Assembly (NCBI GenBank): GCA_916613615.1
Contig: OU744730.1
Location: 310,001-374,000, forward strand
From: Steromphala cineraria
Taxonomy: Eukaryota; Mollusca; Gastropoda; Trochida; Trochidae
DNA length: 64,000 nt
Direction: 5' to 3'
This document shows, one piece after another, positions 1 through 10,875 of the stretch; the stretch's first letter is position 1; every line of letters starts with the position of its first letter. Under the pieces are notes generated by a model. It was not told where the DNA came from. It saw only the letters and a list, made by a program, of their open reading frames with translations, and did not search any database. Both the position numbers and the translations under genes were made by a program.

Positions 1-276
1 AAGTTAATCTTCTACACCCGAGATTAGTGAGTCTTCATTGCGGTAGTGTCCGCTGACATACTGCCTACGACTGCGCATGTCCGCTACACCATATATGGAA
101 GTTAAGCTCCACCCACTCCTTATTTGGAACCGGTCAAGATTTGGACCGGTTGGCGAGGTTGTCCCCTGGGCCTGTATGGAAGTCTGTCGCCATCTAGCGG
201 CAAAGATTGGAATCAGGGGCAGGGAACCCGGGTAAAAAGGTGTTCACCTTAAAATGGCTGCCTAAGGTCGGGTCAA

Positions 277-558
277 GTCACGTGACTAAAGACGCGATAC
301 CTAAATACCCGGAGTGGAGCTTCAAATATGGCGCCGCACTCGACTCGACTCGACTCAAACCAAGTTGACAGAAAATAACCGAACCAGTGTTTTGAAAGCC
401 GACGGCAGTGGTAAATGAGCTATAGTATATGTATACTGGCGGCTTTGGAATATTGGTCATGTGAAGGAGTGAAAGGTCTAGTCCAATATACAAGTGACAC
501 TGTGGCAGTTATCGGACCTTGCTGTTGTGCTGCCGAACAGGCGTCGAGGTCACGGGAG
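277..558 (+). promoter_or_regulatory. Candidate host promoter and 5' exon
   Basis: A palindromic E-box (gtcacgtgac, 277-286) lies upstream of a short open frame starting at an ATGGCGCCG near 328. The segment ends in a good splice donor (GAG|gtgagc, after 558). This part is more GC-rich than the AT-rich DNA that follows. No TATA box or long coding frame is visible, so a non-coding first exon is as likely as chance. It could pair with the candidate exon at 3884-3942. Confidence 0.25.
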
Positions 559-1305
559 GTGAGCAGTTATGCCAAGTTCTAACATCTTTGAGTAGACAGT
601 GTTGAGAAAAATAGGACCAAAAATTCAGTAATTATACTATCTCGAACTATTCAGATCGAGTTCATTATGTGAAACAGCTGTCAAATTTCACGCAGAGATA
701 TTACTGCATGTCCGTCGATGACCATGAATATTTATTTATATATCGATACTACATGTAGGCTAAGCCAAAAAATTCTTAGTGTTGGCGAAGAGAGAATTTT
801 TGACAGGAGCATCTGTGTATCTACATGACCAAAGAACATATTTTGGACAATTGAAACAACTGCTCAATAAATATTTGACAGCTAACAGTAACTTGAATTA
901 TTATCTCTTGAGTCTTGACACATATTTTGGTTGACAAAACCAGTATCAGAATTGTCAGTCACAGACAAAGGAGATTGAAAATAATATACAGTAGGCCTAT
1001 ATATATTCCAAAGAAAATAATGAATATAGATATAAATGCGCCCTCCTCGGGGCTCCTATAAGAGAACATTACTTTCTCTATGTTATCTTTTTAGTATGTT
1101 GATTATTTTCAATTTCCTGTGACAATCTAATCAATCACTCTCAAATTTGGATTTAAAATATTGTAGTCTTAATTATTATTATTCAACAGTGAAGGCTTTA
1201 TATTGTCTTGATTGGTGTAGCTGTTTATCATAATTTCAAGAAAGAAGTTTAATGAATCTTGTATTTTTCAAAATATAATCCATAATACTTTTAATTGAAG
1301 TAAAG
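559..1305. other. AT-rich stretch, no gene seen
   Basis: No coding frame of note, no clear repeat borders. It would be intron if the exon ending at 558 is real. Confidence 0.5.
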
Positions 1306-1456
1306 TGTTGTTCCTAGAGGGGGTCCTGGGGAAATTTACCCACCCTTTTTGTTTGGTGTCCCTTAAATTTTGGAGACATTTTTTCACCATTGCAGGGGTC
1401 CCATCTGCTATAAAAAGATCAAAATGACACCCTTACCTGACCACCTAGGAACAACA
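1306..1456. mobile_element. Small MITE with TGTTGTTCCTAG inverted ends
   Basis: The left end reads tgttgttcctag followed by a G-rich run, and the right end reads ctaggaacaaca, giving a perfect 12-bp terminal inverted repeat about 150 bp apart. There is no coding capacity. No convincing target duplication could be read, so the superfamily is not assigned. Confidence 0.5.
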
Positions 1457-2297
1457 ATGAAGTAACATTGTATTTAAAACTAAAATATCAATTCATCAAG
1501 TATGATGAAAACAAATTACAATCTATCACTTGTTGATTATTTTCAAGGAAATAAGGTATCTATGCTATAATAGACCTGGTTCATGAAAACAGCACTTCAT
1601 TTCTCACAATACAAGATAATCTTGATCCACCAGACCAAAATTGTTTTTTTACACTATGAGAAATAAATAAAATACTTTAGTTTTGTAATATATTTATTAT
1701 CCAATATTGAAATTTTCAGATACAAAAGAAGATTCTGGCCGATCATACAGAAGGACTTGAAGGAATTCCAATGTTTCAATCTTGGCAACAGCAAGAGAAG
1801 AATGACAACATTACTTTGGTCCATGATGTTGGCCTATGTTGGACTTCAATAAATGGTTATTATCAGCAAATTTATCATTTTAACCGCAGAACATGTAATA
1901 TGTACAGGGTGATAAATAGTCTTAATACCAATTTATATAAAATCATATATTATTATTTTAAAAATTGTTACAATAGAGATATTTACAAGGTTTAGCATTA
2001 CTTAATCAATAACTTTAAATTGATGACTAATGAGAATGTACATAAGATTTAATATACAGCAATTCTGTTTTCTTCTTTCTTTTGGTCCAATTGAAAATAC
2101 CAACAACTGTCTACCATTCACATGACAATGTTGCCCATTGCTTACAATGAACAAAGTTTATAGTTGGTAGGAAAAAGTGTTTGATATTGAAGTAATGCAA
2201 AATGCCTGCTGCCACATATCTGAATACATCCTGTCTCAGGGAACTAATGTTACGCTAACTCCACTAATCTGTACCCTGGGCTCAGAAGCTAGATTCG
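1457..2297. other. AT-rich stretch with one weak exon candidate
   Basis: A pyrimidine-AG acceptor-like site (attttcag) ends at 1720 and an open frame of 74 codons runs 1771-1995, but its composition is simply AT-rich and no homology is recognised. Nothing else is seen. Confidence 0.3.
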
Positions 2298-2412
2298 CTT
2301 GAGCGGCCCGACTTGGGATATAGCCCATCAAATCATTATCTCGTTCAAATTTTATCAAAAAGGTGGTGAGAAAATGATTTGATTGGCTACATCCCAAGTT
2401 GGGCCGCTTGAG
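2298..2412. mobile_element. Fold-back MITE
   Basis: Two ~41-bp arms (2298-2338 and 2371-2412) are inverted copies with a handful of mismatches, sharing gcggccc, acttgggat and atcaaatcatt, around a ~32-bp loop. This is the shape of a fold-back MITE or snap-back element. It has no coding capacity. Confidence 0.6.
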
Positions 2413-2460
2413 TAAAATGAATATAAGTTACCTCAAAGATGTAACAAAAACATAATTTTT

Positions 2461-3160
2461 AAAAATAGAGCCATTGGCTCTGTAGCTCATGAGGCTTCAA
2501 GTTTTATTTTGCTTGAGGGGGTTCCCCCCTACTTAGGGGCCACAGGGTCATCAAATGTACCATTTCGATAGAATCCCCATTACCTAAGGTATCTTTAAAC
2601 AACATTACATCATTCTATGGCTTGTACATCTTGAGAAGAAGATAGAAACATGTTTAAGTATGGGCCACTGGGTTTCCAAGATCACCAAAACTATGTACAT
2701 TTTAATATTCACTAGTCAAGGAGTCTACACAAAGGATTTCAGCTTTTATGCCTTTCGGTCCTGGTGATGAAGTCAAAAATAGGTTTTAATGGCCTTCCCC
2801 TGTGGGGTCACAGGGTCACTTAAGTTACAAATAATAATAAGTCTGCACTCATGATTTCAGCTTACCACATCTTTAGGTTTTGGAGAAGATGAAAATAGGT
2901 TTTTAGGGCAGGGCCCCTTAGGCCAATATCAGGGGTCACTGGGTCACCAAAGTTACAAATTATAATCCTCACTAGTCAAGGAGTCTGTAAACAAGATTTC
3001 AGCTTTCTACATCTTTTGGTTGGAGGAATTCAAAAATGCACAAAGTTTAAGGATGGATGGATGGACGGACAGACAGCGAACACCATGCCATGCCATAAGC
3101 CCATACTTACAGGCCCCTATCATAACACTTTCGCTTACAGCAGGGGGCATTCTAGTTAAA
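2461..3160 (-). repeat. TTTAGCTCA-type dispersed repeat, nearly full copy
   Basis: It begins with the 'agagccattggctctgtagctcatgag' end (2466 on) and finishes with a ggacggac microsatellite and 'caccatgccatgcc' near 3085. Related pieces occur at 5703-6041, 17440-17520, 34920-35120, 42085-42225, 42602-42660, 60545-60690 and 62732-62815, in both orientations. Internal phrases such as 'cagggtcac', 'aggattat' and 'agctgaaa' recur in tandem-like fashion. It is non-coding. The family resembles the dispersed 'TTTAGCTCA' repeat of bivalve genomes (from memory). Confidence 0.55.
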
Positions 3161-3547
3161 ACTAGCTGTAATGTTGACAACCCATAAAAGCTACATTACA
3201 TCATACACTCAGTCTGTATCATGCTTGGAAATCAAAAATTAAAAAAAACTGCCATGGCCCAGCTCTTAGGATTGGGAGTTGTTAGGATTTACATTGCATT
3301 TTGTGAATGGCTCGGCTCTTAGAATCTGGTAATCAAGAAACTAGCTGTAATATCAATGTCCAATAAACTGACCGTAAATTATTTACAATTATAGTAACAT
3401 TATTCACAAAAACGACTGATCCTAAGAGCTGAGCCAGTTCCATTTTCATTGGCTGTTTCCGTGCATCGTGGACTCGGTCCGAGTGGGAAAGATGCTAGAT
3501 GTAATGTAGGACTTCTGTATGACATCTAGATTTAACTATATTAAGCA

Positions 3548-3720
3548 GGGGGTGAGATAGTGCAATGGTTAGCATATTTAGTTTTGGATTACTTGGTCTG
3601 TGGTTCAAATCCTGTCATTGACTCAGCTAATATTGCAGTAGAGAATTGTTTTACAGTGAGAATTTGTTGTTGCACTTGAATATCAACATACCTCACTTAC
3701 AGCCTAAGATTAGCTACATA
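3548..3720 (+). repeat. tRNA-derived SINE head
   Basis: An A-box-like tgcaatggttagc (3561-3573) and a B-box-like ggttcaaatcc (3602-3612) are spaced as in a tRNA gene, but the flanking stems do not fold into a complete cloverleaf. This is best read as the tRNA-like 5' part of a decayed SINE. Confidence 0.45.
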
Positions 3721-3883
3721 AGGTTATTAAGAAGTATGCCAATCCCTACTCTTTCACAGCATTCACAAAATCACTAATGTACAATTAATAATCCATATCA
3801 ATCAGTTGAGATGTTATAAAACAGACATACAGGAAAAGCAGGAAAAGCCTTTATCACTAACTTTCTATTCTAATGTATTGCAG

Positions 3884-3942
3884 TGAAGCCTGCAAGTATT
3901 GCCAATGGCTGGTTCTAGCTCTCCATGGGTGCGACTGCCCTG
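3884..3942 (+). CDS. Candidate first coding exon of a host gene
   Basis: A clean internal exon signature: acceptor ttgcag ending at 3883 and donor TG|gtgagtac after 3942. An ATG at 3905 opens a frame reading MAGSSSPWVRLP into the donor. If real it would be a short first coding exon preceded by a non-coding exon such as the one ending at 558. No downstream exon was found in the window, and the peptide is too short to recognise. Splice signals alone in 64 kb can arise by chance, so confidence is low. Confidence 0.25.
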
Positions 3943-5108
3943 GTGAGTACAGCATTGCCACAAACTTTCCTTCAACAGAAACTATCTTCCGCACTTTGAA
4001 GTTCACTGAATAGGTTTGATAAATTGATAGGGTTCAAGTTTGTCATAGTTTTTAACCATGTTTTCATGAAACTTACCATCACAACAGCACTGTTCTGCAT
4101 GAACTGGTATCAAGAACTGCAAACACCAGTGTTGGTGAAGGATCACTGGCATCATGATGGAGTTTGGAAGGTTCATGCCTGTATATAGAGAAAGAGGGTC
4201 AACAATTTATGTTCAAACTTCAGCCTCTACTTTACAACCATGTTATTATGAAAATTTGAGATTCTCCCTTGCAAATATGTTAACAAAAATTGTTTGAAGG
4301 GTTTCAGAGTAGCTTATCAATCTTTGTTTGGAATACTTTTTTGAAATTATATAAATATTATTTATTTCCAAACATGCAACTATATTATGTACTTATTTTC
4401 CCCCCCAAAAATGAAACTAAAGTCTATTAAAGGTAGATCATCATCATAGAGATGAGAATAACACATTATAGCTAGAGAGGAACTCACAATAATAAAGATT
4501 ATAGCTAGAGAGGAACTCAAAATAATAAACAACATCAAGTGTGATATAGAGGGTTTGGTATTCAACCATCAAAAACAAGAAATATTGGTAAACTGAACTT
4601 AGTTTGATATTTTTCTTGTGTATCACTCACTGATTTCAACAAGAGACATCTCTGGATGGACAGACAGAACAATGAATATTCATGGGAGAAAAATTGTGAA
4701 TTTATTAAACAGTGATATCATCACAAGTGAGTAAGAAAAGGGAGTATTGCTTTACATTATCACACTCTCTCATATTGGATCAACATCTCATTGAAGTACC
4801 TTAGAGTACACAGCTCCAAATAAGAATTGAGAAATCAAATATCCTTTGTAAATTCCCCATCCCCCTTTGACCAAGTTGACTGCAAGTCTGTGAATAGCAT
4901 TAAGATGTGGAGCATGACAGAAGCAAGAATTTTTCTGGACAACTACTTCACAAGCATTGAACAATCTTGAACAAGAGTCATCAGAAGATGACATATCCCA
5001 CTGGTTCCACATGATCGTAAGATGTAGACCTTTGAAAGATAATTGTAATTTTTTCAAGCAAGGTTCATAATAATATAAGCTAATATATATGAAAGGACCG
5101 GTTTTAAC
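3943..5108. other. No gene; a two-copy 33-bp tandem duplication
   Basis: The phrase ttatagctagagaggaact is repeated with a 33-bp period at 4466 and 4499. Several short open frames exist but look like AT-rich noise. Nothing else is recognised. Confidence 0.45.
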
Positions 5109-5660
5109 AGAGTCCAAATAAGAGCCGTTTCCATGGAAATAATAAAAAATAAAATTTTCAGAATTTTGAAAATATCAAAAGGCACCACTTCAGTAGATGG
5201 GCAATACACATGTAAAGTTTCAGAAAGATATGTGGACTGGTTTTTAAGTTCTGTTCCGGAAACGAAACCTTTCATGAACAGAGTCCAAATAAGAGCCGTT
5301 TCCATGGAAATAATAAAAAATAAAATTTTCAGAATTTTGAAAATATCAAAAGGCACCACTTCAGTAGATGGGCAATACACATGTAAAGTTTCAGAAAGAT
5401 ATGTGGACTGGTTTTTGAGTTCTGTTCCGGAAACGAAACCTTTCATGAACAGAGTCCAAATAAGAGCCGTTTCCATGGAAATAATAAAAAATAAAATTTT
5501 CAGAATTTTGAAAATATCAAAAGGCACCACTTCAGTAGGTGGGCAATACACATGTAAAGTTTCAAAAAGATATGTGGACCGGTTTTTTAGTTCTGTTCCG
5601 GAAACGAAATGATTACGGACGGACGGACGGACGAACAGGGCGATGACTATAAAAATCTTA
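5109..5660 (+). mobile_element. Rolling-circle-like (HINE/pearl-type) element with 3 x 171-bp core
   Basis: Three nearly identical 171-bp units start at about 5111, 5282 and 5453, and are followed by an (ACGG)n microsatellite at 5614-5635 and the phrase gggcgatgactata. Because 171 is divisible by three, long frames stay open on both strands (5133-5612 on +, 5054-5551 on -), but they are simple 57-residue repeats and not a gene. Core tandem repeats plus a tetranucleotide cap is the layout of pearl/Helentron-associated elements of bivalves. The 5' border was not located. Confidence 0.55.
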
Positions 5661-5702
5661 AACTTTTGCGGTTAAATGTGCTTCTCTTCAAACTTTTAGG
5701 TT

Positions 5703-6041
5703 TTTAGCTCATCCGGCCTGTAAAGCCTGATGAGCTTAGGGCATGGCCATGGCATGGTGTCCAGCGTCCGTCCGTTCCGGCTTAAACTGTATGCATTTTC
5801 GACTTCTTCTCTAGCCGCACAAGGCCTAGAAAGCTGAAACCTTGTGTTGAGACCCCTCAAATCTAGTAAGGATTATGATTTACAGTTTTGGTGACCCCAT
5901 AGCCCCTAAACAGGTCTTGGTGTACCTTTGCATCATAAAGCTTAAATTTTCAATTGCAGATTTAGTAACCTTTTTATTCAAAGTTTGACAAATTTTTTAA
6001 TGTTTGAGCAAAATCCATTTCTGATTTGATAACTATAACTA
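5703..6041 (+). repeat. 5' half of a TTTAGCTCAT repeat split by the copy 1 transposon
   Basis: It starts tttagctcatccggcctg, contains ggcatggtgtcc, tccgtccg, and 'aggattatgattta', and stops at the left end of the transposon at 6042. The matching 3' end of the same family (cctcatgagctacagagcc) lies just beyond the right end at 17484, so the transposon probably jumped into an existing copy. Confidence 0.55.
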
Positions 6042-6069
6042 TAGCCTCTTCAAGAAAGTAAGAGTTATC
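6042..6069 (+). repeat. Left terminal inverted repeat, copy 1
   Basis: Begins tagcctcttc and ends agagttatc. It matches the right end (17383-17410, reverse strand) at about 25 of 28 positions. The agagttatc core is shared with the inner ends of copy 2. Confidence 0.75.
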
Positions 6070-6473
6070 CCGCGAAAACGGAACTCTTTGGTCGCCTGAA
6101 AACCAAAAAAGAACGACGATCCAAACACTCCAGCACTTCCGGTGCGTTCGGCCCGCCATTATTCAAAGGCGCTAGACATACACAAACAAATGAAATGCCT
6201 GGCAGGACATATTGTTGTGTTGTCGGATGTTCAAATTATAGCAAAAAAGTTGTTAGCGGTCGAATAATTACTTTGCATCGTTTTCCTTCTGGTATTTCAC
6301 GCGAACATCAGAAACTGAGATCCATATGGTTGTCAAGAATAAGTAGAAAACATTTTAGTGTCAAGACATGGACGAGGATATGCTCCGAACACTTCGAGGG
6401 AAGAAGATCGAGGGCCGACAAAAGAAGTGAACATTCCATCTTTATTCAGCCATAAAGCTTTTAAAACTTCCAA

Positions 6474-7787
6474 GGTTAGAAAAATTGCAAAATGATTTAT
6501 TAATACATTATCGAATTTATGCATAAAAACCCTCGTGTTAATTTCTGTGGTAATAAGAAATAAATTTCAATTAAATTAAACTCTGACAATTACAAATATG
6601 AACAAAGTAAATTGATAGACGTATTTTCCAAGCATTTGATGTTATTTATACAATTTTTTAATACATTTCTTTAGTTGATTTTGATTGACATGTCTCATTT
6701 TTCAGCTGCCAAATTGTTGAGTTCCATTCCATATATAATAGGGGTTAAGCAACACATCAGTTACTAGCCTTTCTGTGACTCCAAATACTTGTAAATAGAA
6801 ATGGGATAATCAAGTAAAATTATTTGATTTAGAATATGAATTCGAAACCTTGCTCTAAAACATTGTTTGAACATTTTTTAAGGGAATTTTTTTTAAACAC
6901 CAAGAAAAGTTACCCCTAATTTCTGTGTGTGAAATTTAAGCATGAAATATTGTCATATTTTCATCAATCAAGTGAGGAGTTGCACATATTATTCAAATGT
7001 TGATTATTATTAACAAGATTACAGTTAGTGAGATGTGACATCATTTGTAAATACAAGGAAAATGATGCCACATGAAAACTGGTTACTCTGGGGGTAATCT
7101 TATTATTTTATTTTGATTGTTTAAAAAAAAATCCTGAAAAGAATAAATGAAACATTAATCATTGAGTGTTACTGTAGCAAGGACTTGTCACAATTTATTT
7201 TTTTCAAAGATGTTTGTCTAATTTGTCCAAAACCTTTAAAAGAAATTATTTTCATAGTTACATATTACCATGATTCCCAAAATATTTTCATTTGTTCAAA
7301 GCAAAGAAACTCTTGACTAAAAATGTCCTAGGAATAGTTTTTTATGTGAATGAAAGTGGGTGATTGTTATTTTTATGTTATATTTCCATCAAAATTAGTT
7401 TCACTGGTTATTCAATTGTAAGTGTTGAGCTTTGAGTTTGACACCAGGTCAACAAACAATAAATGTATTATTATAAAAACTCTATAATGGAAACCTCCCG
7501 CTTTGCATTCATTAAGCGACAAAGAAATTTGAAGAAAAGGGGACTTGCAAAGTACAACATGAAATGAAATCCCTGATAGTCATGTCACATTGTCATGCTT
7601 TGAAAATAGCTTTGGCTTTTGGTATGATTTTGTTTGCTTTAAGAAGCATGATACTGGCAATCAACATCAACTTTTGTAATGTTTTTAATTGTTTTATTTT
7701 AATGAATAATAATATCATCATCTGTTTCGTCATTTTAAGAAGAAAATATTTTTTCATGATTGTTTATTTTCAATTGTTCTGTTTCAG
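6474..7787 (+). other. Intron of the copy 1 transposase gene
   Basis: AT-rich non-coding DNA between the THAP exon and the acceptor tgtttcag at 7780-7787. Copy 2 has an extra small acidic exon at the corresponding place (40687-40818); no equivalent was recognised here. Confidence 0.5.
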
Positions 7788-8843
7788 CTCCAGCACATGG
7801 ATATTGTTCAACCAATTGAGATTCCAGGGCAACACAAAGTTACAGCCAGTTCAGAAGATGTCGCTCTTGTTTCACCCTCTTCATTGTCCCGTCTTGATGT
7901 GTCTGTCATGATGCATGACTATCATGGTCACGTTGATATAGAAACGGTGCCAAACTTTAGACACCAAGCAGTGAGTGCTTCTCCTAAGCTTGTTGATGTT
8001 ACAACGCAAACTGATGATGATTATCATTGCCAGAATCATACTGGAACAGACGTGTGACTTGCCACCTAATGACCATGTTAGGCCCTGGCTAACTGTTGAT
8101 GATCTGTCAGAAACAGAAATGATGTTTTATACTGGTTTACAAAAACACATTTAATGTACTCTTTGAAGAAATGACGGATAATGATGCTACAAGTTCCCTT
8201 GGCAGACCACATAAGTTAACCATGAAAGATGAACTTTTTATGACACTAATGAGGTTACGCCTTGGTTTGCTCGTTCTTGATTTGGCGAAGCGGTTTTGTG
8301 TGTCATCATCGACTGTAAGCTCTATTTTCAATTACTGGATTGAAAAGATGTATAATGGATTAAACTTTCTTATCTACTGGCCTTCACAAGAAACTGTGCG
8401 TCAAAATATGCCTGAATGTTTCAGATCCAGATACCCATCAACTCGAGTCATTGTAGACTGCACTGAACTTTACACTGAAACACCAAAATCTCTGATAAAT
8501 AAGACTCTCATGTATTCAGATTATAAGAGTCATATGACGTGGAAAGTACTAGTTGGAATTAGTCCATCCGGTGTAATTACTTATGTAAGTAATCTTTGGG
8601 GTGGCAATACTTCTGATAAGCAGATCATAGAAAAAAGTGGTTTCTTACAGTGTTTAGATAGTGGTGATGCTGTTATGGCTGACAAAGGTTTTCAAATTGC
8701 AGATTTACTTATACCAAGAAATGTACATCTAATTATTCCACCCAAAAAAAGAAAGAACTGTAAATTTTCTGCCAAAGAAGTTGAAAGTACACGAAGAATT
8801 GCCAATCTTAGGATCCATGTGGAAAGAGCAATGGAGAGGATAA

Positions 8844-9026
8844 CAAGATGTGTTTGTGAAACACGAATGCCCCCGGATACATATGTCAAGTATCAAAGAC
8901 CTAGCTCTGACCATTCAAAAGTTATGACCAAGGTTAAAGTTTTTGTGGACAAACGGACAGACGGACGGACGGACAGACGGACAGGTGAAAAACAATATAC
9001 CCCCAGAATCTCCGATTCGGGGGCAT
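8844..9026 (+). mobile_element. Short rolling-circle-like element inserted in the transposase
   Basis: It begins caagatgtgtttgtgaaac, passes through gaatgcccccggat, one partial core, an (ACGG)n tract, and ends in the hairpin of cccccagaatc with gattcggggg followed by cat. The coding sequence of the transposase continues directly on the other side. At most 0-2 bases could be a target duplication, which fits a Helitron/Helentron mechanism better than a cut-and-paste one. Longer relatives are at 9371-9931 and 19686-20272. Confidence 0.65.
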
Positions 9027-9370
9027 AAAAAACTTTAGAATATTGCAGGGTGTTATTCCTTTGTGTATGAGTGAACAGGTCTAAAAAATATTCTTCATTT
9101 GTTCTGCACTGAGTAACCATCAGCCCCCACTTGTAAAACATTGATGTATTGTATTGAGATTGTAAAAACTTTTAACTATTCTATAATATACTTATCAGCT
9201 GAGTGGCTGCCAAGTGCAGACTTTTGTTTTTAGGTTCTTGGGACTAAACTTGTGCTAGCCTAATAAACTCTGTGTATTGTGAACCTTTTTATGTGTGGTC
9301 ATCTAGGCCAATGAGAAAAATTAAGAGTAGTATTTTTCATACAAGCTGTAGTCTAGTGAAACTAAATAAA

Positions 9371-9931
9371 CAAGATGTGTTTGTGAAACACGAATGCCCC
9401 CGGATGCATCCTGCTCGCTGTGTCAAGGTCAAGGTCAAGGTCACAAGGTCAAATGTCATGGTGTCATCTGAAGGTCTCATCACAAGGGATCCATATGTCA
9501 AGTATCAAAGACCTAGCTCTGACCAATCAAAAGTTATGACCAAGGTTAAAGTTTTTGTGGACAAACGGACAGACGGACGGACGGACGGAAAAGGTCAAAT
9601 ATCATGGTGTCATCTGAAAGGTCTCATCACAAGGGATACACATGTCAAGTATCAAAGACCTAGCACTGACAGTATAGAAACTATAGCCAAGGTTAAAGTT
9701 TTCGGAAAAGGCTCGCTGTGTCAAGGTCAAGGTCACAAGGTCAAATGTCATGGTGTCATCTGAAAGGTCTCATCACAAGGGATCCATATGTCAAGTTTCA
9801 AAGACCTAGCTCTGACCAATCAAAAGTTATGACCAAGGTTAAAGTTTTTGTGGACAAACGGACAGACAGACGGACGGACAGACGGACAGGTGAAAAACAA
9901 TATACCCCCGGAATCTCCGATTCGGGGGCAT
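9371..9931 (+). mobile_element. Rolling-circle-like element, two cores
   Basis: Same ends as 8844-9026 (caagatgtgtttgtg at the start, gattcgggggcat at the end), with two or more core units rich in 'aaggtcaaggtcac', each followed by an ACGG/ACAG tetranucleotide tract, and the terminal hairpin at 9906-9929. The open frames through it (9272-9763, 9718-9933) are products of the repeat, not genes. It sits 3' of the copy 1 transposase. Confidence 0.7.
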
Positions 9932-10395
9932 AAAAATTTGAGCAAGTACTGGTATATATGATATGGAATTAGCTTGTTTATGTCATGTAGTGATCACTCT
10001 TGTTGTAATAATGAAATGATACTTGACACAATGCATTATGGCGTGCAGATTTGGTGATTTGCATAATGTTCTTACTTTTTCATCACAATAAAAAAACCTT
10101 GGGGACTCATAACTGTTGTCAATTACAAGTTCTTTGAAAACTCAACTGTACTTTGGACCACTGAGCCTTACATACTGTAAATGCATGTCTGTCTTTAAAT
10201 TTTTTTTACCAATTTGTATCATGTGGATTGTGGAAAATATTATATGAATTGAATTATTTCATCAAGGTTTGAATATAGTAATTATGCGAAGCAGGGGTGT
10301 ATAAAATAGTGAGTTGTGCTAACTAATTCTCTTGTTAACTTCATTGAATGACAATAATGCAGAGGAATATATGGATGAGAACTTCTTTGTTCATT
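9932..10395. other. Gene-free DNA inside copy 1
   Basis: AT-rich, no frame or repeat recognised. It is the spacer between the converging genes of the transposon or a decayed insertion. Confidence 0.4.
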
Positions 10396-10397
10396 GT

Positions 10398-10472
10398 TCA
10401 TTGTATGCGACATTTCGACACAGATTCTTGAGAACGACACAAGAATCTGTGTCGAAATGTCGCATACAATGA
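10398..10472. repeat. Perfect 32-bp inverted repeat hairpin
   Basis: Arms 10398-10429 and 10441-10472 are exact inverted copies around an 11-base loop (gagaacgacac). The phrase gcgacatttcgacacagatt is close to one at 53568-53600 (gcgacgtttcgacaagagtc). Phrases of the type 'cttga/gg..(stem)..gtcgaaacgtcg' are reminiscent of the hammerhead-ribozyme part of Penelope-like elements, but the CTGANGA core is not intact here. Confidence 0.5.
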
Positions 10473-10706
10473 CATGGTGAGTACAGTCAACACCCGGGAT
10501 GCAGAAATCGGTCTATTTGCCGGACATGTCCGATTGGGAATCCAGTTTGACCGATTGTAAAAGTGACCTGTCGGACATTCAAGGAGTCATTTGACCGATT
10601 GAAGATAATCAAAGAATTACTAAACAAACAGATAAACAAGCCTGAGTTGACTAACAAGCAATCAATAAAGGCCGATGAAATGCCCCGCTTGTGTCGGTCA
10701 TAATTG

Positions 10707-10875
10707 TGTAGTGAACCTGCAAACAGTCTCTAGCTTACAGATACACTATATTGAGAGTTCACAGGGTTCAGGGGGAAATGTCACCCCTAAACGCAGCCTG
10801 GCAAGCAGGACGGAGAAACTCGACGTCTACTTACGCTGATGGCTGCTGGCAAACTCTCGGCGATTCACGGGATCA
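10707..10875 (-). repeat. 3' LTR (coding sense)
   Basis: Direct copy of 14177-14345; the coding-sense end is ...cactaca. The one clear internal difference is c versus t at 10821/14291. Confidence 0.8.

Larger units (their letters stand above)
6195..9144 (+). pseudogene. THAP + DDE_4-type transposase, copy 1 (broken)
   Basis: Transposase gene of the element. Exon 1 starts at the ATG at 6195 and encodes a THAP zinc finger: C7-x4-C12 near the start and the C-x2-H pair in CSEHF, then an AVPTF-like tail (SIFI..) after which a one-base slip precedes a donor AAG|gtta near 6473. Exon 2 begins after ttcag at 7787. The frame from 8171 holds an HTH_4-like segment (LMRLRLGL, residues 27-34) and the DDE core: D96 in VDCTE, D171 in ADKGF, E218 in HVERAMER. 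After MERI the frame runs into a 183-bp foreign insertion (8844-9026) and then resumes as KNFRILQG to a stop at 9142-9144. There is a TGA at 8055 and a frame change before 8171. The catalytic triad is intact but the gene cannot be read through. Confidence 0.8.

Noticed and set aside
5054..5612. Overlapping genes on both strands at the 171-bp repeats
   Set aside because: Both frames are the same three-fold repeat translated; the unit length is a multiple of three.
9272..9933. Coding frames rich in KVKVTRS / DKRTDGRTD
   Set aside because: They translate the rolling-circle-like element's core and tetranucleotide tract and recur at 19849-20234; not genes.
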